Assembly (NCBI RefSeq): GCF_001889165.1
Contig: NZ_CP016020.1
Coordinates: 248,001 to 312,000, forward strand
Direction of reading: 5' to 3'
Source of the DNA: Bacillus weihaiensis
GTDB taxonomy: Bacteria > Bacillota > Bacilli > Bacillales > Bacillaceae
DNA: 64,000 bases
Part shown: piece by piece, positions 17,301 to 25,314 of the stretch
Position numbering within the stretch: position 1 is the stretch's first letter
Layout of the letters: each line of letters begins with the position of its first letter
Made by a program: the position numbers and the translations under genes
Notes under the pieces: model-generated
Told to the model about the DNA's origin: nothing
Database searches by the model: none
Seen by the model: the letters and a program-made list of their open reading frames with translations, nothing else

Positions 17301-17596
17301 GGATGAAAGACCGAAATGAACGGAGCCCTAAACAATACAGTGCAAACACTCCAAGGGAAACAGTTTGGGTCAAGATAGATGGAAAACCAAAAGAGATGAG
17401 AATTGATCATTTAAATACTTATTTAAATCAATATGATGAAAAATGTAAGAAAAATAAAAAGCTAGAAAATGAGGAAAAGGAACTTAAAAAGAAAATCAGT
17501 AAATTACTCTCAGGAAACACACCGTATAAAAAAATAATGAAAGAATTGAAAATTGGTCAAAAAAGATTTTATAGATTAAAGGATGAGCTAGAATAA
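14381..17596 (+). CDS. Large multi-zinc-ribbon protein with PD-(D/E)XK/Vsr-like nuclease and HTH repeats
   Basis: 1071 aa. Repeated treble-clef/zinc-ribbon units of the DUF4379 kind are visible: each has a (D/N)-EIW or W-D-EKN-G segment, a P-x-F/Y...S-x--V-F-C element and a C-P-Y-C or C-x-x-C pair (GCPYCAGN, KCPYCNLQ, ACPTCMKG, GCKSCMSS, LCSECNQE). Residues about 411-530 form a Vsr/PD-(D/E)XK-like nuclease: LEIDVFLPY, FGIEYHGEYYH and GIDLIIIRESD supply the D, E-x-x-G and strand elements. The C-terminal 350 residues hold at least four short helix-turn-helix-like units, for example YSIEEISEILNRSIKTIYHY and TPYKKIMKELKIGQKRFY. DNA recognition plus cleavage is inferred. Similar proteins occur on phages and islands. 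It is one intact frame. Confidence 0.75.
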   Translation: MKLAELDQLYRNLFKDYLENQEGINWDSYIKQEKKIVESYLIDLLNKGDNLKSRQTDTPIIETHRELVNEIWDWESNSQLEIFPDRYSSGSQQSAIFICPNNNTHPPYIKKIYQLFNETQGCPYCAGNYKRCITNSFGYLKKDFTQYWDIKQNGQLTPFHVGIGAEEEVSFICAGCKKESKICKVQNYKVLRYCDSCKSHFKTKRKKRNPILNDEMESFYNSVWDEFSSDVPLNWEEIFEKEKEITEREFMKKIELKKRNNKKVEPLDLNSDLIQKEWNIELNLKLGIEPEKFSKGSSQIAVFNCIEEELHPSYDTKISNKTLNENKCPYCNLQRICIHNSFGYRYPEVAISWSDEKNGEVNPFKISHGVNKKYFFTCPVCENEEWYTTPINRVKRYACPTCMKGKNVSFPQHAIYYYFKKLVSKKTELCFDLNRDIPKAHVLEIDVFLPYFKFGIEYHGEYYHKDKEESDLEKKHKITKRGIDLIIIRESDRLEFKETETQYIHYTKSGFGTIEYFNSLKECILKSFDYLCSNFPELSSVKNRFDEIDIEKDAFEIQKHLFYPKENHFFVTHPYLKEHWDDEKNKKEGFRPEFFTAGSNTKVFWKCLTCNKESYERPIKTMCNSQQIIGCKSCMSSYMSKVKTDYFKNKPKYEVVSDSIAETHPDILHIWMYDKNGEMRPEYLKANSSEEIIVMWNGEERTSTVRNIIDSLERKEKRDKETKKKEKEIIDGFLKGHTKQKIKDDCKVSDKRINNVYEKYIESGIYQIQDQPFDFDSEMELQFKKLRDYGQSFLEIKQEMGFSHSELQQYKEKLLKENRISKVQKISPEVIQNLLNKDYSIEEISEILNRSIKTIYHYIYLHKLSLPEKPIEHIFMTHHNLSEIYDYEKNAEMGIDYNNLTKSSEESVYWICKTHGSYKQRVDTKARSEHYWLCSECNQERFVDYVKQMREEEKYEVKENSLYDINPKVLNQIWMKDRNERSPKQYSANTPRETVWVKIDGKPKEMRIDHLNTYLNQYDEKCKKNKKLENEEKELKKKISKLLSGNTPYKKIMKELKIGQKRFYRLKDELE

Positions 17597-17678
17597 TCTT
17601 TATTTTGAGTCCAGCCTTGTGAATAACCTATTCTAGAGGATAAGACTTAAAGTGAAATTTAAAAATACGAAATCAGAG

Positions 17679-17728
17679 TAATCCACTTAATAGGTAGACA
17701 AAGTATCTATGGGTGGATTATTTTTTTA
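17679..17728 (+). terminator. Terminator of the NMAD/nuclease operon
   Basis: TAATCCAC (17679-17686) pairs with GTGGATTA (17713-17720), an inner imperfect stem extends it, and TTTTTTT follows. Confidence 0.85.
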
Positions 17729-17831
17729 TTTAAGAAGGACAATCAACTTAGTAATGTTAAATAATGATAGGTTCTGCATAATAAAGTTAATCAATCCGCA
17801 TATTTATTTTTTTATCCATACGTCCTCACGG

Positions 17832-18199
17832 CGATGCTACCACAACCCTTAGAAAACAAAACAGTAACCATTAGTCGTGTCCATTCAACAGTAACCTATC
17901 CGACAAACTTCATTTTCATCGCCGCCATGAACCCTTGTCCATGTGGTTACTTTGGCACTAGCGGTCACTATTGCACTTGTACATATAAGCAGATAAAACC
18001 GTACAAAAATCGTGTGTCTGTGCCTATCTTAGATCGGTTCAATATACTCTTCACCTTACAAGCAGTAAAACTAATAGAACACCATTTTAAAGATAGTGAG
18101 TCTCCCAATGACATAAAGAAACGCGTCATCTCAGCAAGGAAAATCTAGTACAACAGGTATGGTAAGGAAATTTGTAACGGTTCGGTTCCTTTTTAATAA
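17832..18199 (+). pseudogene. comM fragment, second copy
   Basis: About 365 bases closely matching comM positions 5281-5642 (mostly identical, with many synonymous differences), covering the segment from LRQPLENKTVT through the Cys cluster NPCPCGYFG to the VISAR region. It begins abruptly at the codon for Met in the comM segment DMLRQPLE and stops after ISARKI-TAG; there is no N-terminal or Walker region and no Shine-Dalgarno site. It is a non-functional partial duplicate. Confidence 0.88.
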
Positions 18200-18222
18200 T
18201 TCAAATTGACCCTTGCACTCCC

Positions 18223-18477
18223 TCACCCTCTAGTCTTATAAGCCCTCCCATACAACTCCTTAAGCGCCAGCCTCATCGCTTCTCTCTCATTATGATCTTT
18301 ACCTTTACCCATGCAATCAAGATAGGGAGGCTTATCTTGACAAATGGTTGCGATCACATAGAATTGATTGGAGTATCGGATGGTTTCGAGTTCAATTTCG
18401 TGCTGATGCTCGTTTATTATATGAGATACTTTCCGTGTATAATATAGTTGATTCCTATTGTTTTTTCTTCGTTTCAT
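18223..18477 (-). CDS. Small protein, paralogue of the gene at 7.1 kb
   Basis: 84 aa, basic N-terminus (MKRRKNNRNQLYYTRK). Core EIELETIRYSNQFYVIATI and LALKELYGRAYKT matches the 84-aa protein at 7145-7399. No known domain. GAGG precedes the ATG at about eleven bases. It lies on the opposite strand right behind the comM fragment, mirroring the other copy behind comM. Confidence 0.6.
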   Translation of the reverse strand: MKRRKNNRNQLYYTRKVSHIINEHQHEIELETIRYSNQFYVIATICQDKPPYLDCMGKGKDHNEREAMRLALKELYGRAYKTRG

Positions 18478-18934
18478 CTAAGATCGATCCTCTCTTGGAA
18501 TTTACGTAATGCTCACTTCATTAACAAGCTAAAATTAGTTAGATTTTGACTAACAGTTACTAGAGGTAACACCGGGTATAGGCATTAGATAAATCTACAT
18601 TGATCTATTCATAGTTTTCTAGAAAGCTAGGTCTATTAGCATGATGTAAGATTGCAAAAGAGGTAGATATCGAATAGTATTATATGTACGTATATGTAAA
18701 TTCTACCATTATATATAGTGAGGTAGAAGATAAATTTTTCTATACTTAGATAAAAATTCCAAAAAAGGTTAAGGAGTCCTTTCATGATATGACCAAGGGA
18801 GAAACTTATCATAGAGTTTTCCGCTTGTGCTAGATTCACGTATTCTAAGTGAACAAGAGGACAATGTTTATAACGGAATCCGCAATAAAGAGATTTTTAA
18901 AAAAGAGACAAATAAAAGTTGGAGAGATTAGACG
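18478..18934. other. Gene-less stretch before the L,D-transpeptidase gene
   Basis: AT-rich sequence without a credible gene, repeat or terminator. It presumably carries the promoter of the following gene; I cannot place it with confidence. Confidence 0.4.
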
Positions 18935-20194
18935 ATGTTTAAAAAGAAGAAAGTATATCTAATTAGTGTTTTCGTTTTGATTTTGTTAACAGTTGGTACT
19001 CTAGTTATGGTTATTTCACAAGATCAAAAGGTAACTGTTAACGATTTATCGAATGAGACGGCCGTTCAAACTTCAAGTGAGAAAATACCAAGTAAACAGG
19101 CAACACAGAAGGAATTACCAGTAGAAGAAACAGCTATAGAAACAGCTCCTGAAGTTATTGAAGATCAGAAAGAAGATCAAACCGAGCTTGTTAAAGAAGA
19201 GAATGCTAAAGGGGAAGAAAAGGAGCCAATAAAACAAGAGAAAGTGGCTACTCCTGTTACGAAATATGTTGCCGTTTCCTCACTAAATGTCAGGTCGGGT
19301 CCTAGTCTAGAAAACAAAGTAGTAGGGACTGTTGCATTGAATCAGGCTGTACAAGCAGTCATTGAAAATGATAAGGAGGCTTGGTTAAAGATTACAACTG
19401 ACAAAATTTCGGGTTACGTGAATGGGAAATATCTCTCTGAAAAGAAACTGCCTGAAACAGAACAAGTTGAATCAGCACCTTCAAAACAAACAGCAGAGCA
19501 AAATACAATCAAGAAAGCAAGTAGTGAATCTTCTGCTAAAAAAGAGCAACCAAAGGAGGTAACGCTCCCTGAAAAGCAAGAAAATACAGCACCTAAAAAT
19601 GATGCTGAAAAACTTACTAGTATCGATTCTAATCATCAGCTTATTTTAGTTACGACCAACGGTTACGGGACAAGCTCGGCAAAAATTCAAACATTTGAAC
19701 GGAATACCGAAGGACATTGGAAGCAGGTTCTATCTCTATCTGGATACATTGGTAAAAATGGATTTGCTAGTAAGAAGGTAGAAGGTGATGGGAAAAGTCC
19801 TCGAGGAAAATTTTCCATAGGGACATCTTTTGGCCGTAGTGGAAATCCTGGGACAAAGCTTCCGTTTAGAAGTATTACGAGTGATGATGTTTGGGTAGAT
19901 GATTCAACTTCTTCTCTCTACAATACATGGCAGTCACGAAAGAAAACAGAAGGTCAATGGAAGAGTGCAGAAAACATGGATATTCCTCAATATAACTATG
20001 GATTTGTTATTAATTACAATACGTCCAGAGTTCCTGGCGCAGGAAGTGCAATTTTCTTCCACGTCTCAAGCGGACACACTCTTGGATGTACGGGAGTATC
20101 ACAAGCCAATATGGTTTCCATCCTGAAATGGCTTGACCCTGGCAAGAATCCAACGATTATCCAAGCACCCTCTGCAGAATTGGTGAATTATTAA
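18935..20194 (+). CDS. SH3b-domain L,D-transpeptidase (YkuD-like), cell-wall enzyme
   Basis: 419 aa. N-terminal membrane anchor (VYLISVFVLILLTVGTLVMV), an acidic low-complexity linker, a bacterial SH3 domain at about 107-170 (YVAVSSLNVRSGPSLENKVV, AWLKITTDKISGYVNG), a second linker, then a C-terminal L,D-transpeptidase-like domain (DGKSPRGKFSIG, GFVINYN, and FFHVSSGHTLGCTGVS with the catalytic Cys near residue 385). It likely cross-links or modifies peptidoglycan outside the membrane. The His/Ser-x-GC pattern is a variant of the standard SHGC motif (here TLGCT), as in COG3786-like members. GGAGAG precedes the ATG. Confidence 0.85.
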   Translation: MFKKKKVYLISVFVLILLTVGTLVMVISQDQKVTVNDLSNETAVQTSSEKIPSKQATQKELPVEETAIETAPEVIEDQKEDQTELVKEENAKGEEKEPIKQEKVATPVTKYVAVSSLNVRSGPSLENKVVGTVALNQAVQAVIENDKEAWLKITTDKISGYVNGKYLSEKKLPETEQVESAPSKQTAEQNTIKKASSESSAKKEQPKEVTLPEKQENTAPKNDAEKLTSIDSNHQLILVTTNGYGTSSAKIQTFERNTEGHWKQVLSLSGYIGKNGFASKKVEGDGKSPRGKFSIGTSFGRSGNPGTKLPFRSITSDDVWVDDSTSSLYNTWQSRKKTEGQWKSAENMDIPQYNYGFVINYNTSRVPGAGSAIFFHVSSGHTLGCTGVSQANMVSILKWLDPGKNPTIIQAPSAELVNY

Positions 20195-20223
20195 TCGGGA
20201 GCTTATGAATAATGATCGAAAAA

Positions 20224-20258
20224 GGTGCTGTCACCAGCCGACATTTCTTGTTTCAACG
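20224..20258. repeat. REP-2 element
   Basis: GGTGCTGTCACCAGCCGACA then TTTCTTGTTTC, member of the GGTGCCTGTCAC...TTCTTGTTTC family. Confidence 0.6.
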
Positions 20259-20282
20259 AATGAGGATTAATATAAACAAACA

Positions 20283-20315
20283 AGGGCTGACATCTATTAT
20301 CGTCAGCCCTTTCTA
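20283..20315 (+). terminator. Terminator of the L,D-transpeptidase gene
   Basis: AGGGCTGAC (20283-20291) pairs perfectly with GTCAGCCCT (20302-20310), followed by TTTCT. Confidence 0.75.
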
Positions 20316-20481
20316 TATCGGCAATGTTACGCCAGGTAACTTTGAAGCTCTTTGTAAAAAACGCTCTTCATCACCCATGATAACTAAAGCTTAGTATGCA
20401 GCTACCATTTCGCGATAATGAAATACTCCCATACTAAGCTTACAATGCTTACTTAGTAATCAGCTTTTATTAAGCGATCAG

Positions 20482-21807
20482 TTAATTTTTAGCACTACCT
20501 TTTATAATCGCTAGTATCTCCTGACCAAATTCCTCCGCCTTTTTTGGTCCAATACCTTCTATTGCTAGTAGCTCATTGAGAGTACTAGGTTTCCTATCAA
20601 GAATCGATTCTAATGTGTTATTTGTGAAGACATAGTATGGCTTTACACTTAACTCTTTCGATCGTCTAGTTCTAAATGCAGTTAATGCTACTTTTATTTC
20701 TTCTCTGCTTAGATTTTCAGTCTGAATGGTTGTTTTATGATTAGTTAGTGGCTTTTTGGCGCTGGGATCTTCATGATAGGTCCCTTTTATAATAGATATT
20801 ATATCCTCTCCGAACTCCTCTGCTTTTTTACCACCAATCCCTTCAATCTCCAAAAGTTGGTCTATTGTGAGAGGCTTTTTTTCTAAGAGGCTCTCTACCA
20901 TTTTATTAGTAAAGATATAGTAAGGCTTTACCTTGAGTTCTTTTGAGCGTCTTAAACGATATGCTGATAGGGCTGATTTTATATCACTTTCTTTACGACT
21001 ACTACTACTTGAAGTAGGTTTAACTTTAGGTGAATGTTTCAGTTGAGACGTGACTCCCGAAGCTAGCTTGTAATCCTCGATGCTAAATGGTTTTTCTTTA
21101 CTAGATTCAAGGATTGTATCGGCTATTTGGTAGAGTTGCTGATCTTTCAAGAATACAGGCGACTTTTTCGCTAATTCATTTTTGATGAACGTCTTAATTT
21201 GATCATGTCGAATGACGCTAGATTGAATATTTGCTGGAGCATGCTTTGAAATGTCTAAAATGGTTTTAGGATTTGCAAAAGTAACAGCATATTTGACTGG
21301 GCAACTTTCGATTATACCTTTATCTTTAAGCAATTTTTCGAGAATGACTACATGTCTTTCTACCTGGTTGATCGGGCTATACATGCCCTCTTTGTTAATA
21401 ATTTTTTCATTCTTAGTAATAACTCGTTGAAACTCACCCTTATCAGTAACATGTATATTACCAAACAATTTCTTAACTTCTAGAACCATAATGAATTTAT
21501 GAGTAAGAATGACAAAATCTAGTTGAGCAGAGTAATGCTCATACTCTAGATAAACATCATGAAGCACAACCATGGGAAGCATTGAGTGTTGAAGTTCAAA
21601 TAGAACGTTTTTTTCACCGGTTTGCCCTATGGAAAACAACTTTAAATGGCTTTCTACCTTTTTACAATCAATTGTTGCGTCTTTCTTTTCTAGTAAACTA
21701 GTTAGATGTGTCATCAAAGGTGATTCTTCAGTAAAGCCTTTATAGATTTCAGGCTCTTTTATTTCTCTTTTATCTGTTAAGGCACTAAAAACATTTTTAA
21801 GAAAAGA
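20482..21807 (-). CDS. NERD-domain protein with two HRDC domains
   Basis: 440 aa from the ATG at 21807. Residues about 70-190 form a NERD (nuclease-related) domain: VVLHDVYLEYEHYSAQLDFV, ILTHKFIMVLEVKKLFGNI with the D...E-x-K nuclease-like residues. Two tandem HRDC domains close the protein, each starting (L/F)-x-x-(Y/F)R-x-RRSKE, followed by PYYIFTN and an IEGIG-KKAEEFG hairpin; the two are about 70 percent alike. HRDC domains bind nucleic acid in RecQ-type helicases. Role in DNA processing is inferred. A frame extending to 21843 exists but lacks a ribosome site. Confidence 0.82.
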   Translation of the reverse strand, partial: SFLKNVFSALTDKREIKEPEIYKGFTEESPLMTHLTSLLEKKDATIDCKKVESHLKLFSIGQTGEKNVLFELQHSMLPMVVLHDVYLEYEHYSAQLDFVILTHKFIMVLEVKKLFGNIHVTDKGEFQRVITKNEKIINKEGMYSPINQVERHVVILEKLLKDKGIIESCPVKYAVTFANPKTILDISKHAPANIQSSVIRHDQIKTFIKNELAKKSPVFLKDQQLYQIADTILESSKEKPFSIEDYKLASGVTSQLKHSPKVKPTSSSSSRKESDIKSALSAYRLRRSKELKVKPYYIFTNKMVESLLEKKPLTIDQLLEIEGIGGKKAEEFGEDIISIIKGTYHEDPSAKKPLTNHKTTIQTENLSREEIKVALTAFRTRRSKELSVKPYYVFTNNTLESILDRKPSTLNELLAIEGIGPKKAEEFGQEILAIIKGSAKN

Positions 21808-22025
21808 CATTTCATATCCCACTTTCGAGTATGTATATTCCATAAAAAATATGTAACTTTTTGTAAGTAATAGTTTAATTATAGCAAAAAATAGGACCAG
21901 ATGGGCGTGCGATACGTATATTGATTGAAATTGTTAGGAAAAAAATAATAGAGATCACTTTAATAGTAGGATGAGGTAGAATGTAAGGAATTGTAAAAGA
22001 GTGACGAAGTCAAAAAATAGAAAAA

Positions 22026-22049
22026 GGGAAGGGCGTATTCTGTCCTTCC
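22026..22049. repeat. Isolated perfect hairpin
   Basis: GGGAAGG and CCTTCCC arms around GCGTATTCTGT. No T tract follows on the plus strand. The rest of 21846-22097 holds nothing recognisable. Confidence 0.4.
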
Positions 22050-22097
22050 CAGCCAGAGTTTTATTATAGTGAGGCAACTTCCTTCGTCTTAATCACA

Positions 22098-22255
22098 AAA
22101 CGGACCCATACAAACGACGAATTTCCCCATTCCTAATAGATTTCGAAACAAAAGAAATGAGCGACGGATCCTCCACCTTTGTTAATTCAAAAATCATCCT
22201 CTGTTTATGACCGCGGAGTTTGATATAATTCGCCCAGTTCTTAATAGCCAGTTCC
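22098..22255 (-). pseudogene. Truncated second copy of the DnaD-like gene at 24.7 kb
   Basis: Translating the minus strand gives ELAIKNWANYIKLRGHKQ then ISFVSKSIRNGEIRRLYGSV, almost identical to the last 52 residues of the 137-aa protein at 24695-25108. The N-terminal 85 residues are missing. Confidence 0.85.
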
Positions 22256-22276
22256 ATAAATGTTTAGGCATGATTA

Positions 22277-22599
22277 TCTCTATTGATTTTAAACGAGATA
22301 TCCTTTTAAATGATCAAACGAAAAAAAAAGAAGCAAGAGGTGCGTCCCCTTGCTTCCCCGTGAGAAATTACCCTATGTTCCAATTTTAATTTACGGCCTA
22401 GGAATCCCTGCTATGTCGCATAAACCTAATGATTACGTAGTCATTCCTATATTTCTAGATTCAATTACATTCTTTAGATTAGCGGTAGAATATGTAAAAC
22501 AGTTGCCAGGCACCCCATCACTTCTATTGATTTTAAACTAGTTATCCTTTTAAATGATCAAACGCAAAAAAAGAAGCAAGAGGTGCGTCCCCTTGCTTC
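22277..22599. repeat. Direct repeat pair each ending in a REP-1 hairpin
   Basis: 22277-22356 and 22521-22599 share TCTATTGATTTTAAAC, ATCCTTTTAAATGATCAAAC and the hairpin GAAGCAAGAGGTGCGTCCCC-TTGCTTC. The second lies directly behind the gene at 22611. A GTTGCCAGGCACCCC piece of REP-2 type lies between at about 22501. Confidence 0.75.
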
Positions 22600-22610
22600 A
22601 AAAATGGATT

Positions 22611-23114
22611 CTAATTAGAATTACTACTAAATTTAAATGTTTTTGATAAATAATAGTTATCTTTAGACAATAAACTATAGGGTTGTGATTTAAGAGAAAT
22701 AGAAAATCCCTCAGCTTTTAAATCTTGTTCCCTTTCTAATGCTTTAAAATTCAGTTCATAATTCTCCTTGTTAGAATCTTTTATTTTAAATATATATAGA
22801 TCTTGGTCTTTATTAATAAAAGTAATTTCTTCATTTAATTTTTTAAAATGAGAATTATCTATTTTATCAAACTCTGAAGTTAAAATAATAAAATAATTAT
22901 CAGCAAACTTAGGAAAAGAAGAACTGGACCGAATAGATAAAATTAATTCATTATTATTTTCTTGCTGTACTTTAGTGTGAAATTCTATAGTATCCACATG
23001 TTCACTTACTGACCTAGTGATATAAGTATCCCCTATTAATATAAAAACTAAAATCATTAAAAAAGTGATTAATATATTTTTAATGCTTTTAGCTTTTTTC
23101 GTAAAAATATTCAT
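22611..23114 (-). CDS. Membrane-anchored hypothetical protein
   Basis: 167 aa. One N-terminal transmembrane segment (NILITFLMILVFILIGDTYI) is followed by an outside-type, beta-rich domain (ELILSIRSSSSFPKFADNYF, DLYIFKIKDSNKENYELNF). No family is recognised. The AT content is higher than in the neighbours. The Shine-Dalgarno site is weak (GAAGTGAT). It lies downstream of broken secreted genes on the same strand and may have belonged to the same unit. Confidence 0.55.
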   Translation of the reverse strand: MNIFTKKAKSIKNILITFLMILVFILIGDTYITRSVSEHVDTIEFHTKVQQENNNELILSIRSSSSFPKFADNYFIILTSEFDKIDNSHFKKLNEEITFINKDQDLYIFKIKDSNKENYELNFKALEREQDLKAEGFSISLKSQPYSLLSKDNYYLSKTFKFSSNSN

Positions 23115-23144
23115 TTTTAGATCACTTCAATCCCATATGTAAAA

Positions 23145-23387
23145 TTAGAGGTTGCTCTCTTTGTAATAGAAAAATCCACCGCTTGTCAAAGTGAGAACTT
23201 TTGATCTGTAAAGATAACTTGATTTTATACCGTTGTATTTCCATCCCTTACTAATATTATATGAAGTATCCCAAAATGCTCTTACAACATGAGCCTTATC
23301 TGAAGGTCTTGAACCAATTCCAGAATCATCTACATATCCTCCAATTCCCGAATAACCCCAGCTAAAATCATAAGCTAAATTTTTAGT
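23145..23387 (-). other. Open frame fragment without a start, secreted-protein-like
   Basis: 80 codons open to a TAA at 23145, reading AYDFSWGYSGIGGYVDDSGI and WDTSYNISKGWKYNGIKSSY, rich in Tyr, Gly and Trp. It has no start codon or ribosome site and overlaps the end of the gene at 23375 in another frame, so it may be its frameshifted continuation or the rest of a small secreted (bacteriocin-like) protein. I recognise no family. Confidence 0.4.
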
Positions 23388-23887
23388 TCAATTGTTTTCT
23401 TTATCACCTTTTTAGAGTGATTATTAAAAGAAAAAGTAATAATATCTTTAGGATCTTTATGTATTTCTGAATCAAATTTCAATATATTCACAATAGCTTT
23501 ATGTTTATTATTACCATCTTTAATAACTAAAGCTTCAAATTTAACATTTTTTTCTTTATCTACAGAACCTTTATAAAGAAGCATCTCTTCATCTTCTAAA
23601 CGAAAACCTTCCAATTCAAACGTATCATTATCAGTTGTAATAGTAACAGTAAATATATTTTCATTAACATTAAACTTACCTTTTATATCTTCTCCATCTG
23701 TTTCAATTACTTCCGCTATTTCATTCGTACTTGTCTCAGAAATAGTATTAAATGTTGTATTTGCTACTTCCATTATACCTTTTGAATATATTTCAATATT
23801 AGAAATTTTATTCTCAGCTCCTACATAAGCTGAAAACATTGACATCACTAAACAAATTACTATAAATGACTATAATAATTTTTTCAT
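23375..23887 (-). pseudogene. Secreted protein gene with a nonsense codon in its signal peptide
   Basis: GGAGG precedes ATG at 23887, which reads MKKLL-TAG-SFIVICLVMSMFSAYVGA: a perfect signal peptide interrupted by TAG at 23870-23872. The mature part (ENKISNIEIYSKGIMEVANT, then acidic beta-rich sequence ending KKTIELKI) is open. Translation could only restart at the internal GTG/ATG near 23848, losing the signal start. Either a recent nonsense mutation or a sequencing error. Function unknown. Confidence 0.7.
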
Positions 23888-24286
23888 TATATCCTCCAAT
23901 TATGAATATATTTAAAAACCTTAAAATACTTGTTTCATGTTGTTATAAAAAATCTAGGGGTCATACCAATGAAAAACTCAAAACATACGCTACGAAATTT
24001 GTTGAAAATCCAACAAAATATTCTCTTCCATTTTTATTTAATCACTTTTAAAATTTTGACAAATAACAAGAAAGTCCTTCTTTCCTTGTAATTAATACCA
24101 AAAAAATCTTTACCACCGTTTCCATTTTCATTTTCTGTTCGTTCTAATACGGGTCCTACCAACGAAAAGCCCAAAACATACGATAAAGAATTTGTTCAGA
24201 AAATTAGGAGTTGATGAACACTTTATGGTTAAAGGATTTCATTGTGGTTTCATTTTGTTGGAAAGATGAGACGATTCGAGGAGCTT

Positions 24287-24671
24287 GAGAGGCTGGGACA
24301 TAAGTGTTTCAGTAAATGAGAAACCCGAACGATCAGGTGATTTTTCAATTAAAATCTCCCATATCGTTTGGGTTTTCTTTTTTACTACATTTATTGTTTA
24401 TGAATACGATTGTTAATCGCTAGTGTAATGGAGCGAAAAGACACTTGACTCCGGCGGGAGGTCGAGGAAAGTATGAGATCCCACAGGCGTAGCCGAGGAT
24501 GCTCATCTTCCTCCCTAGGAAAAAGCAGTTCATTTTTCCCCGCGGAAAGCAAGTGTATGCAGCGGAATGGAACGTACTGATTCTTCCACCACAACATATT
24601 CATAAGGAACAACGTGTCAATCGATAATCGTTCGTCTCTTAAAAAAATAGTGAATTTTGACCCAACCTCTC
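24287..24671. mobile_element. MITE-like element with imperfect terminal inverted repeats
   Basis: About 385 bases bounded by GAGAGGCTGGGACA (24287-24300) and TTGACCCAACCTCTC (24657-24671), an imperfect inverted repeat. No transposase is encoded. Inside lie a terminator-like hairpin (AACCCGAACGAT at 24322 with ATCGTTTGGGTT at 24363, then a T tract) and a GC-rich type-3 repeat block (24429-24572, CCGCGGAAAGC...GCAGCGGAA). Elements of this look are dispersed in Bacillus and Staphylococcus genomes. The sequence from 23888 to 24286 has no gene. Confidence 0.6.
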
Positions 24672-24694
24672 GATATTCTTATTTTTACTTCCTC

Positions 24695-25108
24695 TTAATG
24701 ACAAAACGACCCATACAAACGACGAATTTCCCCATTCCTAATCGATTCCGAAACAAAAGAAATGAGCGACGGATCCTCCACCTTTGTTAATTCAGAAATC
24801 ATCCTCTGTTTCCCACCGCGGAGTTTGATGTGTTTCGCCCAGTTCTTAATAGCCAGTTCGTATGTTTCTACATTATAGCGAATGAGCTTATGATGATTCA
24901 TCAATCGCTCCATCAATAAGGTAATATGTTCAACGGAATAGCCTGTCTCACATTCTATCATTTTCTTCGATAGTGGATAAATCCCGATACTATTCACTTG
25001 ATCATTTGTAAGAAGATACAGGTAAAGATACTTCTCCTCTGCTGTCATATCGTGTAAAGTAGCGAAATCTCTCCATACATTAACATGAACCATATGATTT
25101 TCTATCAT
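24695..25108 (-). CDS. DnaD/primosome-like winged-helix protein
   Basis: 137 aa. The N-terminus (VWRDFATLHDMTAEEKYLYL, YLLTNDQVNSIGIYPLSKKM, then MIECETGYSVEHITLLMERL) matches the winged-helix N-terminal domain of DnaD-like and phage replication-initiation proteins, which sense 'few/many resource' states of replisome loading. The DnaD C-terminal domain is absent; the protein ends after about 50 further residues, so it is a short form. A truncated copy lies at 22098-22255. It stands alone, between the MITE-like element and REP elements. Likely of phage or mobile origin. Confidence 0.65.
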   Translation of the reverse strand: MIENHMVHVNVWRDFATLHDMTAEEKYLYLYLLTNDQVNSIGIYPLSKKMIECETGYSVEHITLLMERLMNHHKLIRYNVETYELAIKNWAKHIKLRGGKQRMISELTKVEDPSLISFVSESIRNGEIRRLYGSFCH

Positions 25109-25182
25109 CTACCATCACTGCCCTTTCTCTACATCATGTCCTTCGTAGACTATATACGTAGATGTGGAGGAATAGTAGCGTA

Positions 25183-25214
25183 GGTGCCTGTCACTACCGG
25201 GAATTTTTTGTTAC
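25183..25214. repeat. REP-2 element
   Basis: GGTGCCTGTCACTACCGGGA then ATTTTTTGTTAC, between the DnaD-like gene and the APC permease. Confidence 0.6.
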
Positions 25215-25314
25215 AGAAAATGTTCCATAAATGTATAGAGTGAATTTTTAACTAGTTGAATGAATATCATAAAATGAATCCTTAGAGCCTTAAGGCTTTC
25301 AAGACGCAAAAAGG

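Noticed and set aside
24391-24612. 73-codon minus-strand frame
   Set aside because: Lies entirely inside the GC-rich repeat of the MITE-like element.
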